A DNA stretch of 64,000 bases from Streptococcus sp. S784/96/1 (GTDB lineage: Bacteria > Bacillota > Bacilli > Lactobacillales > Streptococcaceae), in contig NZ_CACVCC010000009.1 of the NCBI RefSeq assembly GCF_902729355.1, forward strand, positions 1-64,000, written 5' to 3'. The notes under the pieces are model-generated. The model was not told the origin of the DNA and did not search any database. It was given only the letters and a program-made list of their open reading frames with translations. The position numbers and the translations under genes are program-made. This document shows positions 1 to 9,602 of this stretch, piece after piece; position 1 is the stretch's first letter; each line of letters begins with the position of its first letter.

Positions 1-648
1 CAGAAACCGACGGTAAGACTCGGACGTTACTTAAAAGAATTTCAAGCTATTAAAGATTATTCCGATAAGCATAGTGGAGCCTCTATTAGCCAGTTATGCC
101 AATGACTTGGAGTGTCTCGATCAGGTTTATTATAAGTGACTTAATCACAAAGAGACTACATCTGAGGAGACAAAAATGGTGTACAGATGTGACTTTCTTA
201 CAGTATGGACGAGGTTGTAAAGCTTATTTAAGTGCTATTAAAGACCTTTATGATGGTTCTATCGTGGCTTACCATATCAGTAAGCATAATGACAATCCTC
301 TTGTCATGGAGAACCTAAGAAAGGCTATGGAATCTAATCCAGATGCCACACCAATCATCCACAGCGACAGAGGAAGTCAATACACTTCACGGGAATACCG
401 GATGGTAACGCCCCAATGTCAGATGACACGCTCTAGGTCACGAGTTGGAAAATGCATTAACAATGCGCCAATTGAGAGTTTCTTTGGTCACTTTAAGACG
501 GAGTGTTATGACTTGAAAGCTTACAAGACATTTGAGGAATTAGTTTATGATATTGATTGACTATATCTATTTTTACAATAACGAACGATTTCAAGAGAAG
601 CACAACGGCCTTGCCCCTCTTGAATTGAGGGACAAGGCCGTTGCTTAA
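1..648 (+). pseudogene. Decayed IS3-family transposase (orfB) remnant
   Basis: Pieces of an IS3-family OrfB (DDE integrase) can be read in several frames. The first bases read through GRYLKEFQAIKDYSDKHSG to a stop at about 103. A second piece has the core WCTDVTFLQYG, then IIHSDRGSQYTS and NAPIESFFGHFKTE. A frame change near 557 leads to the tail YFYNNERFQEKHNGLAPLE, which ends with TAA at 646-648. The region after HSDRGSQYTS is scrambled and shorter than in intact elements. Stops and frameshifts show it is not functional, and the window edge cuts its 5' part. The sequence just after it (about 660-690, GTCCACTTGACAGGGAGCAG) resembles an IS3-type terminus. Confidence 0.85.
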
Positions 649-1073
649 TCTTTTATTATTTCATTGTCCACTTGACAGGGAGCAGTTCATTATGATAGTG
701 GTCTTTTTTTCTTTATCTGCTAACATTTTTCACAAAAGATACCATGGAATCCTCGTTTTTCTCTGCCCTTTAATTGAGATGATGAATTACGATTGGAAAG
801 GTATTTCAAAAGATAGGCATCAAATACCTCCTGTCTATATTAATTATTCCCCTCAGTTACCCTTACGTAATGCTGATTATCAATTTAGATAGTCCTTTGC
901 CTTATACTACACCATTTGCATCTACTTTTTAGTAGCAATCTATATTATTTACTTAATAACTGAATAAGCACACCAGTTCTTTTTTATTATTCTATTGAAT
1001 CATATCACAATCTTTGGATTGTTTTAGTTTTTCACCATTTTATATTTTTAATCACATTAATAAAAGAAACTAA
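649..1073. other. Gene-free AT-rich spacer after IS remnant
   Basis: No credible gene is seen here. The open frame across 641-892 starts inside the IS terminus and has no ribosome binding site or recognisable domain. The first ~40 bases are the probable IS end; the rest is AT-rich and without clear hairpins. Confidence 0.5.
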
Positions 1074-1931
1074 CTACAAAGTCTTACTATAGCAAAGATA
1101 AGTTCCTCTTTCTTTAAACCCTAAAGATCTTAGCAGCTCGTATTCCTTTTCATCACTAAAAAATAATATTTGTCGAATACCTGACTGACGTGCTCCTTCT
1201 ATAAGAGTATAAAGTAACTCACGAAGAATATTTTGAGAGTCATTAGCCATTTTTTCAGCAATCACATAGCCATAAATCTCCATTTGTCTATCACCGAATG
1301 GCCTTGCCCAAATAGCACCTTTATCAGCAAATAAGTATATTACCCAATGGTCCAATTCCTCTATCAACCGTTCTGGTGTCCAATAGACATTATCAGGGTT
1401 ATCCTGTGGAAACAGAGATTGAAATTGTAACTGATTAGAATGGCTGACACGGATAATATTTGACTTAACAGCTCTTGGTTCACATCTTATAAACGGTTCT
1501 TCTAACAGATTGATGACTTGAGGTGCTTCTGCAATCCATCCCATATCCTTTAAAACTGATTGATAAGTCGCATTTCTCGCATCAATGCCAAAAAGTATCT
1601 GAAAATCTTTAAAATGTGATTCTAAGTGCTCAACCAACTCAGTAAGATGTATGTCAGCATGATAAGATAGATTTAACAAATCAACTTGCAAATACCTGTC
1701 ATCAGGCAGGTAAAAATATCCAACAATCCCTTCTACTTGCCCTTTAAACTCTGCAATCACTAACCTACTATTCTCATTTTCTAATCGCCTCATCAACACT
1801 TTTTCAAAGTCATCCTTAGTCTTTGTCCCATCAAAATAGGCTGGGTAACCTGATGTCAATGGATTTAAACATAGTTGATAAAAAGTCTCACCATATCTTT
1901 TAATATCACTAAGATCAGCTTCTCGTAGCAT
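1074..1931 (-). CDS. GNAT-family N-acetyltransferase, two-domain
   Basis: The 285-residue protein begins MLREADLSDIKRYGETF, the usual opening of a GNAT fold (R-x-A-x-x-x-D). A second GNAT-like half covers roughly residues 160-285, with IYGYVIAEKMAND and a final LLRSLGFKERGTYLCY segment typical of the last GNAT strands. GNAT enzymes move an acyl group from acyl-CoA to an amine; the substrate here cannot be told. The first half looks like a degenerate copy. It stands alone between the IS remnant and nox, reading in the same direction as nox, behind the nox terminator. The family is fairly sure; the role is unknown. Confidence 0.7.
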   Translation of the reverse strand: MLREADLSDIKRYGETFYQLCLNPLTSGYPAYFDGTKTKDDFEKVLMRRLENENSRLVIAEFKGQVEGIVGYFYLPDDRYLQVDLLNLSYHADIHLTELVEHLESHFKDFQILFGIDARNATYQSVLKDMGWIAEAPQVINLLEEPFIRCEPRAVKSNIIRVSHSNQLQFQSLFPQDNPDNVYWTPERLIEELDHWVIYLFADKGAIWARPFGDRQMEIYGYVIAEKMANDSQNILRELLYTLIEGARQSGIRQILFFSDEKEYELLRSLGFKERGTYLCYSKTL

Positions 1932-1985
1932 AATATCTCTCCATTTCTAAGACACATTATAGCATAGGGAAAAATAAGCGTCAAA

Positions 1986-2007
1986 AAACCAGCCAGTTGG
2001 CTGGTTT
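1986..2007 (-). terminator. Intrinsic terminator of nox
   Basis: Perfect 10-bp stem (AAACCAGCCA / TGGCTGGTTT) with a 2-base loop. On the minus strand it runs straight into a T tract, 17 bases past the nox stop codon. Confidence 0.9.
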
Positions 2008-2023
2008 GCATGCTAATCACAAA

Positions 2024-3394
2024 TTAGTCTTTTGCACCAAGTGCTGCCATTGTGATGTAGTTGTATGGTTTGTTGAAATGTGGCAAGAAGAAGATATCTG
2101 TCAATGCCAATTTCTCAATAGTAACACCTTCTTGGATAGCAAGTGAGAACATGTGGATCCCCATAGAGATATCTTCACGTGCAGCCATTTGCGCACCAAG
2201 GATACGCCGTGAATCTTTATCGTAAACGATTTTAAGTGTTACTGGGAAGTTACCATGCTCAATAAATTCTGGTTTTTGATTGTCAGTGTACTCAGTTACA
2301 GCAGCATTGATACCAAGACGAGTTGCTTTTTCAAGCGTTAAACCAGTTGAAACAAGGTTAAGACCATAGATTGAGATACCGTTTGAACCTTGTACCCCAA
2401 TACCTTCAAGGTCAGTTCCACAGATGTTATGAGCTGCTACGATACCTGTACGAACTGCGTTTGATGCGAGTGCGATGTAACTTGTGTCACCTGTAGCGTT
2501 GTCATAGATTGTCGCACAGTCACCGATAGCATAAACATCTGGAATTGATGTTTGTTGGCGTTTGTTTACAAGGAATGCACCATTGCGGAAGCGCTCAATA
2601 CCTTCACCAGCGAAAGCAGTGTTTGGACGGAAACCAACAGCAAGGATTACCATGTCAACATCGTATTCGTTTTTATCAGTAATGATTTTTTCAACTTTAC
2701 CAGCACCAGCAACTTCCTTAACAGTTTCACCGAAAGCAAGTTTGATACCATGCTCTTCCATGTTTTTCGCCATAAGATCAGACAAATCACGGTCATAGTA
2801 ACCAGCAAGACAAGTATCAACAACATCGATAAGAACAACTTCCTTACCTTTGCGTTGGAAAGCCTCAGCAAGCTCAACACCGATATAACCAGCACCTACA
2901 ACAGCAACACGGTTGATGTCTTTGTTCTCAAGTTTTTGAATGACGTCTGCTGAATTTTGGTACAATTTAACAAATTGAAGATTTTCAAGAGTTGCTTCGA
3001 ATTCAAGTGAACCTTCTTTGATTTCAGCACCTTTAATTGGCGGCAAGATTGGTTGTGAACCTGTCGCAAAAAGCAATTTGTCGTAGCTTTCAACATGCTC
3101 TTTACCATTTACAAGAGCGGTAACAGTTTTAGCTTTATAATCAATAGCTGAAACTGGTGATTCCATATAAACAGTTGCACCGAGTGATTCAAGTTCTTCT
3201 TTATCTGAGTAGAACAATCCTTCTGGACCAGAAATTTGTTCACCGATCCAAAGAGCCATACCACATCCTAAGAATGAAATATTTGAGTTTTGATCGAAAA
3301 CAACAATCTCATTAGCATCACCATAGTTTGTTAACATGGTTTTAATAGCAGCTGTACCAGCATGGTTGGCACCCACAACAACGATTTTAGACAT
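2024..3394 (-). CDS. nox: NADH oxidase, water-forming
   Basis: FAD/NAD-linked reductase of the CoA-disulfide reductase/NADH oxidase family, 456 residues. The FAD Rossmann motif [12 protein letters not shown] is at the N-terminus. The redox cysteine is in [12 protein letters not shown] (about residue 42), the NAD-binding [13 protein letters not shown] is near residue 165, and the second FAD motif is [11 protein letters not shown]. The enzyme reduces O2 to water with NADH, regenerating NAD+ and protecting a catalase-less cell from oxygen. I place the start at the ATG giving MSKIVVVG because GAAAGAGGA lies 8 bases upstream; an upstream in-frame start would add MKEDFT and has no such site. Monocistronic, with its own terminator and a possible cre site upstream. 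Confidence 0.93.
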   Translation of the reverse strand: MSKIVVVGANHAGTAAIKTMLTNYGDANEIVVFDQNSNISFLGCGMALWIGEQISGPEGLFYSDKEELESLGATVYMESPVSAIDYKAKTVTALVNGKEHVESYDKLLFATGSQPILPPIKGAEIKEGSLEFEATLENLQFVKLYQNSADVIQKLENKDINRVAVVGAGYIGVELAEAFQRKGKEVVLIDVVDTCLAGYYDRDLSDLMAKNMEEHGIKLAFGETVKEVAGAGKVEKIITDKNEYDVDMVILAVGFRPNTAFAGEGIERFRNGAFLVNKRQQTSIPDVYAIGDCATIYDNATGDTSYIALASNAVRTGIVAAHNICGTDLEGIGVQGSNGISIYGLNLVSTGLTLEKATRLGINAAVTEYTDNQKPEFIEHGNFPVTLKIVYDKDSRRILGAQMAAREDISMGIHMFSLAIQEGVTIEKLALTDIFFLPHFNKPYNYITMAALGAKD

Positions 3395-3448
3395 AGTAAA
3401 ATCCTCTTTCAAAAATATATTATTTTACTACTCTATTCTATCACATAT

Positions 3449-3463
3449 TACAAGCGCTTTCCA
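3449..3463 (-). promoter_or_regulatory. Possible cre/CcpA site in nox promoter
   Basis: Minus strand reads GGAAAGCGCTTGTA around the palindromic core AAAGCGCTT. It has about three mismatches to the cre consensus TGWAANCGNTNWCA. It overlaps a weak -35 (TGGAAA) placed 17 bases before a TAGAAT -10. Moderate match only. Confidence 0.35.
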
Positions 3464-3780
3464 TATATTTGCTCACTATCACGTAGCAAATTAAAAAATA
3501 TTTATACACTACTTAGCCCTACTAAATTATTTTACTAAAATCCACAGTAGAAAATCGAATAAAAGGTTATCTCAAAGACTATGAGCGCAAACTAGACATA
3601 TTAGATAGCATTCCATGAATAGATCAGATTACAGTTTCTGTTTTTATCGTTTAATTTGGTAATTAAAATCTAAAAGAGGACCACAAAAAGCAACTATAGC
3701 TATTGCTCATTAGTTACTCAAACTAGCTTATATTCTTTTGTCTTATCAATTAACTTATTCTGAATTTTGCCAATAAAAAA

Positions 3781-3805
3781 GATTGTTAGAGACGAGCTAA
3801 CAATC
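3781..3805 (-). terminator. Orphan terminator hairpin
   Basis: Perfect 9-bp stem GATTGTTAG / CTAACAATC with a 7-base loop. On the minus strand TTTTTT follows. No intact gene lies directly upstream on that strand, so it may be left from a deleted gene. Confidence 0.6.
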
Positions 3806-3900
3806 CAAAACTAAAAATTTTTCACTTATATTGTAACATAGGGAGTCCTTTTTGCACTTTTTTGAAGTTTGCGTATAAAAAGTCGTGATATCTAAGTCTT

Positions 3901-4015
3901 GGCTTCCCTTAGCTATTTTATTTCTAAGCTCAGAACGAAACTGTCCGCTAGACGATTTCATTCTCACATCCGTACAGTTTCAAAGGTCTGGAAGCCCTTT
4001 GGAGGTTAGAAATAA
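3901..4015. repeat. Interleaved inverted repeats, possible structured RNA
   Basis: Three inverted pairs occur within 115 bases. TTATTTCTAA (3918-3927) pairs with TTAGAAATAA (4006-4015). GAAACTGT (3937-3944) pairs with ACAGTTTC (3974-3981). GGCTTCC (3901-3907) pairs with GGAAGCC (3990-3996), crossing the first pair. This could be a structured RNA or the core of a small mobile repeat. Confidence 0.4.
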
Positions 4016-4224
4016 GATGAGCGACATTCATCACAGTCGATAGTATGACCGCTATGCTTGCGTGGTACTAAAATAGTCCATCGGACTATTTTTAGGTTCA
4101 AGCTTGAAAACGAACGAGTGACAATAATCCAGTCAATGTTTTAGTTGGAGACTTGAAAATGAAGAAGTGTCCAGTTTAGAACTTTCAATTAGCCACTGCG
4201 TCAAATTATTGCTACCCTAAAATT

Positions 4225-4304
4225 TAGAAGACTTGGCAAAAAGTCTTCTAAATGGTAAATGGCTTAGAATAACGTCGTCAAAAAACGTTGATTCTAAGCC
4301 ATTT
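4225..4304. terminator. Tandem hairpins after nupC
   Basis: The first hairpin is TAGAAGACT / AGTCTTCTA (4225-4250). The second is 14 bp, AAATGGCTTAGAAT / ATTCTAAGCCATTT (4257-4304), with ACG / CGT continuing inside. They sit 60-140 bases past the nupC stop on the minus strand and are the probable end of the nucleoside operon. T tracts are weak on both strands. Confidence 0.6.
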
Positions 4305-4366
4305 ATTTTGTTCAATTTTCAATAGCAAGGCTAAATTTTGAGTTTTGTCCCAACCTCATCTTAGGA

Positions 4367-5320
4367 TTATTTAGTTTTAATATAGTTGACACCATCTGCT
4401 TTTGGAGCGACAGCTTTTCCGAAGAAAGCAGCCAAGGCAATAACGGTAATCAAATAAGGAGCCATTTGAAGATATACCGTTGGAATATTTTGTAAACCTG
4501 GTAATTGACTTCCTATAACCGCTAAACTTTGCGAGAGACCAAAGAATAGACTTGCAAGCATTGCACCTAACGGGTTCCATTTACCAAAAATAACAGCCGC
4601 AAGAGCGATAAATCCTGAACCAACGATTGTCGTTGCCGAGAAGTTGATATTTACAGATTGAGCACTTACTGCTCCTCCAACTCCACCAAGGAATCCAGCA
4701 ATCATAACACCAGCAAATCGCATCTTGTATACATTGATACCAAGAGTATCTGCCGCCTGTGGATGTTCACCTACTGAACGAAGGCGCAGACCAAAGCGAG
4801 TCTTATACATAACAAACCAAGCAATAAAGGCTGTCAAAATGGCAACATATCCCATCAAGCTGGTATTTTTGAAAAATAAGTCACCCAAAACAGGAATTTT
4901 TTCCAAGCCTGGAAATGAGAATTTACCAAACGATTGGCGAATAGAGTCTGTTTGTCCCTTACCATAAATAACTTTAACTAAAAATACCGAGAAAGCTGGA
5001 GCTAAGAGGTTTAATACGGTACCAGATACAACGTGATCTGCCCTAAAAAGCACTGTCGCAGTAGCATGAATCAACTGGAAAAGAATACCAACAAGTCCAC
5101 CTACTAGAACTGCTAAAAGCGGTGTCATTGTACCAAATTGCTCAGCGAATTCGATATTGAAAACAACACCAGCAAATGCTCCAATAACCATTGTTCCTTC
5201 CAGACCAACGTTTACAATACCAGCTCGTTCAGAGAAGACCCCTCCAAGACTGGTGAAGATTAAAGGTGCAGAGTAGATTAACATCTGCGAAATCAGTAAA
5301 GCTAATAAGTTCAAACTCAT
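4367..5320 (-). CDS. nupC: Nucleoside ABC transporter permease NupC
   Basis: Integral membrane permease of the BmpA-type nucleoside ABC importer (branched-chain-permease-like fold), 317 residues with repeated hydrophobic helices and the conserved SERAGIVNVGLEGTM stretch near the N-terminus. It forms the pore with NupB while NupA supplies ATP hydrolysis and BmpA delivers nucleosides. The start giving MSLNLLALL is chosen because GAAAGGAGGT lies 8 bases before it; a longer upstream frame would overlap nupB. Last gene of the operon, ending at tandem hairpins. Confidence 0.9.
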   Translation of the reverse strand: MSLNLLALLISQMLIYSAPLIFTSLGGVFSERAGIVNVGLEGTMVIGAFAGVVFNIEFAEQFGTMTPLLAVLVGGLVGILFQLIHATATVLFRADHVVSGTVLNLLAPAFSVFLVKVIYGKGQTDSIRQSFGKFSFPGLEKIPVLGDLFFKNTSLMGYVAILTAFIAWFVMYKTRFGLRLRSVGEHPQAADTLGINVYKMRFAGVMIAGFLGGVGGAVSAQSVNINFSATTIVGSGFIALAAVIFGKWNPLGAMLASLFFGLSQSLAVIGSQLPGLQNIPTVYLQMAPYLITVIALAAFFGKAVAPKADGVNYIKTK

Positions 5321-5321
5321 A

Positions 5322-6383
5322 CTACTTACCTCCTTTCGCAAAACGTTTTGACCTTAGCATCTGTTCAAAAATAAATTTCACACCAATGAAGAAAATAATT
5401 GATGCTGTAACAACGTTAACTAGTTCAGGTGGAATTTGAGCACGAACCATACCTGAAGAACCAACTGATAATGCACCAAACAGGAAGGCTGCAAATGGAA
5501 TACCTAGTGGTGAATTTGAGGCCAGAAGGGCAACAGACATACCATTGAAACCAATATCCAAATTGGCAGATTGGATATAAACATTTTGGAAGGTGCCTAA
5601 ACCTTGTACAGCTCCTCCCAACCCTGCTAGAGCACCTGAGATAATCATTGATAGAACAATAGTACGTTTGGTACTCATACCAGCATAGTCAGCTGCATTT
5701 GGATTAAGACCTGCAGCACGAATTTCAAAACCAAGTGTTGTCTTAGCAAACAAGAACCAAATAAGCACAACAGCAATAATGGCAAAGAAAATACCAATAT
5801 TCATACGTGAATTATCTGTCAAAGCTCTAAGCCATTCTGTCTGATAAGAAGCATTTGCAGAAACATTAATACTTGAATCTGTATTTTTCATCAATTCATC
5901 CGAAAAAACATCACGGATAATATGGTTTGAAAAATAGAGCAAAATATAGTTCATCATGATTGTTACGATAACTTCACTTGTCCCAAGAAAAGCTCGTAAA
6001 AATCCAGGAATGGCTCCAGCAAGACCACCTGCAATCATAGCAATAACAACCGTTGCTAAAACTAATAGTGGTCTTGGCATGTCTGGATTAGCAAGAGCAA
6101 ACCAGCCGGCAAAAACCCAACCAACAAGAGCTTGACCAGATAAACCAACATTAAAGAACCCTGCACGGCTAGCAACAGCAAATCCCAATGCAGTAAAAAC
6201 TAGTGGAGCCACCGCTCGGAAAATTTCTCCGACACTTTTAATAGAACCAAAAGCAGTATATAGAAGCTCTTCATAACCCCAAACTGGGTCATAGCCAAAG
6301 ATTAGCATAATCACTGCCCCAAGTAGCAGACCTGAAAAAACTGCCAGCAAGGGAATCAGGATACTTTCGTATTTTTTTAGCAT
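5322..6383 (-). CDS. nupB: Nucleoside ABC transporter permease NupB
   Basis: A 353-residue membrane permease, partner of NupC, with the family stretch VASRAGFFNVGLSGQAL around residue 95 and about ten hydrophobic segments. It begins MLKKYESILIPLLAV behind AGAAAGGA, 14 bases after nupA. Together with NupC it makes the membrane channel of a purine/pyrimidine nucleoside importer, a family first described in Lactococcus and Streptococcus. Uptake feeds the deoA/deoC/cdd salvage enzymes encoded just upstream. Confidence 0.9.
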   Translation of the reverse strand: MLKKYESILIPLLAVFSGLLLGAVIMLIFGYDPVWGYEELLYTAFGSIKSVGEIFRAVAPLVFTALGFAVASRAGFFNVGLSGQALVGWVFAGWFALANPDMPRPLLVLATVVIAMIAGGLAGAIPGFLRAFLGTSEVIVTIMMNYILLYFSNHIIRDVFSDELMKNTDSSINVSANASYQTEWLRALTDNSRMNIGIFFAIIAVVLIWFLFAKTTLGFEIRAAGLNPNAADYAGMSTKRTIVLSMIISGALAGLGGAVQGLGTFQNVYIQSANLDIGFNGMSVALLASNSPLGIPFAAFLFGALSVGSSGMVRAQIPPELVNVVTASIIFFIGVKFIFEQMLRSKRFAKGGK

Positions 6384-6397
6384 AATGATTTCCTTTC

Positions 6398-7918
6398 TTA
6401 CTTGAGATGATCCCCAGCCATAAGTTTACCAAGTTCTTGCTTGGTAGTCTCAGCTGGTAACACAATTCCATGAATACTTCCATCGTGAATAACTGCAATG
6501 CGGTCTGAAACATCAAGAATTTCATCTAATTCAAAACTTACAACAAGCACTGCTTTACCTTTATCACGTTCAGCAATCAATCGTTTACGAATATACTCAA
6601 TTGCTCCGACATCAAGTCCACGTGTAGGTTGACTGACAATTAACAAGTCTGGATCGCGATCAATCTCACGAGCGATAACTGCTTTTTGCTGGTTACCACC
6701 AGAAAGGGACTTACCTGGGATAAGTTCTCCTGCACCACGAACATCGAATTCTTCCATTAGTTGTCGTGCTTTTTCATTAATCTTAGAATAATTTAGGATA
6801 CCATTTTTAGAAATTGGCTCTTTATAATAAGTTTGCAAAGCAAAGTTCTCAGCAACTGTCATATCCAAAATCATACCATCACGATGACGATCTTCTGGAA
6901 CATGACCAACACTTAGTTCTGTAATCTTACGAGGTGAATAATGTGTGACATCTTCTCCTTTTATCGTAATTTTACCTGATTTAACTTTACGTAGTCCTGT
7001 AATAGATTGAATTAACTCACTCTGCCCATTACCGTCAATACCTGCAATTCCGACTATTTCACCGGCTCTAACATCCAAGGAAAGATTTTTAACTGCTGGA
7101 ATTCCACGATTTTCATTGACAACAAGATTTTCGATTGATAAGATAACTTCTTTAGGATTAGATGCAATTTTCTCAGTTTTAAAGGAAACTGAACGACCAA
7201 CCATCCACTCTGCTAAATCATCATTTGTAGCACCAGCTACCTCCACAGTCTCAATAGACTTCCCACGGCGAATAACCGTAACACGATCGGCAACTGCACG
7301 AATTTCATCGAGTTTATGAGTAATCAGAATAATTGATTTTCCTTCTGAAACCAAAACTTTCATAATTTTTAAAAGTTCTGCAATTTCATCAGGAGTCAAA
7401 ACAGCTGTCGGTTCGTCAAAAATGAGAAGATCTGCTCCACGATAGAGAGTTTTTAAAATTTCAACACGCTGTTGCGCACCAACTGAAATATCAGCCACTT
7501 TGGCAGTTGGATTAACTTCAAGACCATATTTCTTTGAAATTTCTGTAATTTCAGCAGTAGCCTTTTTAAGGTCAATCATACCAGCTACATTGGTTGTCTC
7601 ACTACCGAGAATGATATTTTCAGTAACCGTAAAGGCATCTACCAACATAAAATGTTGGTGAACCATTCCGATACCTAGTTGCGCAGCTTTTGAAGGTGAT
7701 TCAATCGTAACGGACTTACCGTTAATAATAATTTCACCACTCGTTGGTTCAAGAAGTCCTGCCAACATATTCATAAGGGTAGATTTACCTGCACCATTCT
7801 CTCCGAGAAGAGCATGAATCTCACCTTTTTTGACATTTAAATTAATCTGGTCATTTGCAACAAATTCACCAAATCGCTTCGTTATGTCTCTCATCTCGAT
7901 GACATAATCTTGTGTCAT
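6398..7918 (-). CDS. nupA: Nucleoside ABC transporter ATPase NupA
   Basis: Double ATP-binding subunit of 506 residues. The first cassette has Walker A GENGAGKST near residue 40, a signature-like ISVGAQQRVEIL, and Walker B LLIFDEPTAVLTP. The second cassette begins near 260 with a reduced Walker A (GIDGNGQSEL), then LSGGNQQKAVIAREI and LLIVSQPTRGLDVG. Such asymmetric fused ATPases energise sugar and nucleoside importers. The gene follows bmpA after two hairpins that probably lower its transcription relative to the binding protein. Confidence 0.93.
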   Translation of the reverse strand: MTQDYVIEMRDITKRFGEFVANDQINLNVKKGEIHALLGENGAGKSTLMNMLAGLLEPTSGEIIINGKSVTIESPSKAAQLGIGMVHQHFMLVDAFTVTENIILGSETTNVAGMIDLKKATAEITEISKKYGLEVNPTAKVADISVGAQQRVEILKTLYRGADLLIFDEPTAVLTPDEIAELLKIMKVLVSEGKSIILITHKLDEIRAVADRVTVIRRGKSIETVEVAGATNDDLAEWMVGRSVSFKTEKIASNPKEVILSIENLVVNENRGIPAVKNLSLDVRAGEIVGIAGIDGNGQSELIQSITGLRKVKSGKITIKGEDVTHYSPRKITELSVGHVPEDRHRDGMILDMTVAENFALQTYYKEPISKNGILNYSKINEKARQLMEEFDVRGAGELIPGKSLSGGNQQKAVIAREIDRDPDLLIVSQPTRGLDVGAIEYIRKRLIAERDKGKAVLVVSFELDEILDVSDRIAVIHDGSIHGIVLPAETTKQELGKLMAGDHLK

Positions 7919-7957
7919 AGTTTATTCCTTTCCAAACTGTCTTTTTTTTCAGCAAAA

Positions 7958-8031
7958 CCTATCAAGAAATGATAGGCTTTACTGAGAGAAAATCTCCCAG
8001 TTCCCTAAAAAGAGCGACCGATGTCAGTCGC
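7958..8031 (-). terminator. Two hairpins between bmpA and nupA
   Basis: The first on the minus strand is GCGAC / GTCGC (8014-8031) followed by TCTTTTT, 26 bases past the bmpA stop. The second is TGATAGG / CCTATCA (7958-7976) followed by TTTTG. Since nupABC need read-through, they probably act as partial terminators. Confidence 0.65.
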
Positions 8032-8056
8032 CTTTTCGGAAGTTTCTAATATTTAA

Positions 8057-9145
8057 CTATTTTTCATCATCTTTTTTAGGTTTTTCTGGAACTTCAACTT
8101 TTCCATCAAGAATAGCTTTTTTAGCATCAGCAACTGCTTTAGAAGCATCTTCTGAAAGGTTTGTTTCAGCTAATTCTACACCTTTATCTTTAAGAGAGTA
8201 ACGAACAATTTCACCACCAGGGAATTTGTCTTCTGATGCTTTAGTTGCAATATCTTTAACTGCAGCACCAACTTGTTTCAAAGTAGAAGCCAATACAAAG
8301 TTAGATTCTTTACCATCTTTAGAAGTGTAAACACCCTCAGCAGATTGGTCACGGTCAACACCGATTACCCAAACTTTATCAGCTTCATTACGAGTTTCAT
8401 TTTCTGCTTTAGCTGCTGCAAAAACACCGTTACCTGTACCACCTGATGCATGGAAAATCACATCCGCACCTGCTGCATATTGAGCTGAGGCAATTGTTTG
8501 ACCTTTAGCTGCATCACCAAATGAACCAGCATATTGAACATCAATCTTGATTGATTCATCAACTGATTTAACACCAGCTACAAATCCTGCTTCGAAACGG
8601 TCAATAACTTCACCTTCCATACCACCTACGAAACCAACTTTTTTAGTTTTTGTTGATTTTGCAGCTGCAACACCTGCAAGGTATGACGCTTCATGGTCAG
8701 CAAATCCAACGCTTGCTACGTTATCTTGATCAGCAACAACACTATCAACGATAACATAGTGTGTATCTGGATTATTTGGTGCTACTTCAGCAATTGCTGA
8801 TTCCAAAGCAAAACCAATACCAAAGACAACATTATAGCCGCCAGCTACTGCTGAATCAAGGTTAGTAATGTAATCTGATTCAGAAGCTGATTGGAAGTAG
8901 TCGTAACCCTTACCTTTTGAAAGACCAGCTGCGTCACCCCATTCTTGAAGTCCTTCCCAAGCTGATTGGTTGAATGAACGGTCATCAACACCACCGATAT
9001 CAGTAACGATAGCAGCTTTTAAGCCTGTTTCTTCTTTAGCTGAAGAAGCATCATCTCTTTTAGCCGTACGGCTTCCACATGCAGCTAGTGAAAGAGCTGC
9101 AACAGTAGCTAGACCAAGTCCAACAAATTTTTTGTTCATTTTCAT
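8057..9145 (-). CDS. bmpA: Nucleoside-binding lipoprotein BmpA
   Basis: BMP-family substrate-binding lipoprotein, 362 residues. The signal peptide MKMNKKFVGLGLATVAAL ends in lipobox LAAC, so the mature protein is lipid-anchored outside the membrane. Family motifs are visible: DIGGVDDRSFNQSAWEGL near residue 45, FGIGFALESAIAEVA, and HASGGTGNGVFAAA. It captures nucleosides for NupABC. The start is the ATG just behind AGGAGGGTTC; the next ATG, two codons on, is also possible. A longer upstream frame adds ten residues without a start signal. It ends in a lysine-rich, charged tail. Confidence 0.93.
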   Translation of the reverse strand: MKMNKKFVGLGLATVAALSLAACGSRTAKRDDASSAKEETGLKAAIVTDIGGVDDRSFNQSAWEGLQEWGDAAGLSKGKGYDYFQSASESDYITNLDSAVAGGYNVVFGIGFALESAIAEVAPNNPDTHYVIVDSVVADQDNVASVGFADHEASYLAGVAAAKSTKTKKVGFVGGMEGEVIDRFEAGFVAGVKSVDESIKIDVQYAGSFGDAAKGQTIASAQYAAGADVIFHASGGTGNGVFAAAKAENETRNEADKVWVIGVDRDQSAEGVYTSKDGKESNFVLASTLKQVGAAVKDIATKASEDKFPGGEIVRYSLKDKGVELAETNLSEDASKAVADAKKAILDGKVEVPEKPKKDDEK

Positions 9146-9212
9146 GAACCCTCCTAAATATTTTTGTGCAACCAAGTTGCAAGAATAAGATAACCCGAAG
9201 GTTAAAGACAGA

Positions 9213-9602
9213 TTAGGTCAAATCTGTAAAAGAGTATGGCAACAACTCACCGACCGTCGTCTCGACCGTCTGACCATTTTTAGCAATTAAGATAACTTTT
9301 GCGGTAGGTTCAAAGAACTCTACCATAACTTGACGACAAGCACCGCATGGAGAAATAGGTTCAGCAGAGGTACCATAAATCGCAATTTCTTCCAACTTTT
9401 GATGACCATCTGAGACAGCTTTAAAGATTGCAGTACGCTCACCACAATTCGTTAGGCCAAAACTAGCGTTTTCAACATTACAACCTGTATAGATAGAGCC
9501 ATCAGCTGTTTTTAAAGCTGCACCAATTGGAAAATGTGAATAGGGAACATAGGCGCGTGAACTAGCCTCAATAGCTAACTCAACAAGATTAGTATCCTCC
9601 AT
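9213..9602 (-). CDS. cdd: Cytidine deaminase
   Basis: A 129-residue homotetramer-type cytidine deaminase. The zinc site is seen as GCNVENASF, with C-G-E-R-T in [13 protein letters not shown] and the [11 protein letters not shown] motif with its two Cys ligands. It converts cytidine and deoxycytidine to uridine and deoxyuridine. It overlaps the end of deoC by 14 bases, so translation is coupled. It feeds the pyrimidine nucleoside phosphorylase two genes upstream in the same operon. Confidence 0.95.
   Translation of the reverse strand: MEDTNLVELAIEASSRAYVPYSHFPIGAALKTADGSIYTGCNVENASFGLTNCGERTAIFKAVSDGHQKLEEIAIYGTSAEPISPCGACRQVMVEFFEPTAKVILIAKNGQTVETTVGELLPYSFTDLT

Larger units (their letters stand above)
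3464..4224. other. Gene-free region rich in inverted repeats
   Basis: No coding sequence is supported. Contents: AT-rich spacer to about 3775; a minus-strand terminator-like hairpin at 3781-3805; interleaved inverted repeats at 3901-4015; and a short perfect hairpin near 4070-4095 (ATAGTCC / GGACTAT followed by T residues). It may hold remains of a lost gene or mobile element. Confidence 0.5.

Noticed and set aside
641-892. 83-residue plus-strand open frame
   Set aside because: Starts in the IS terminus and lacks any start signal or recognisable domain.
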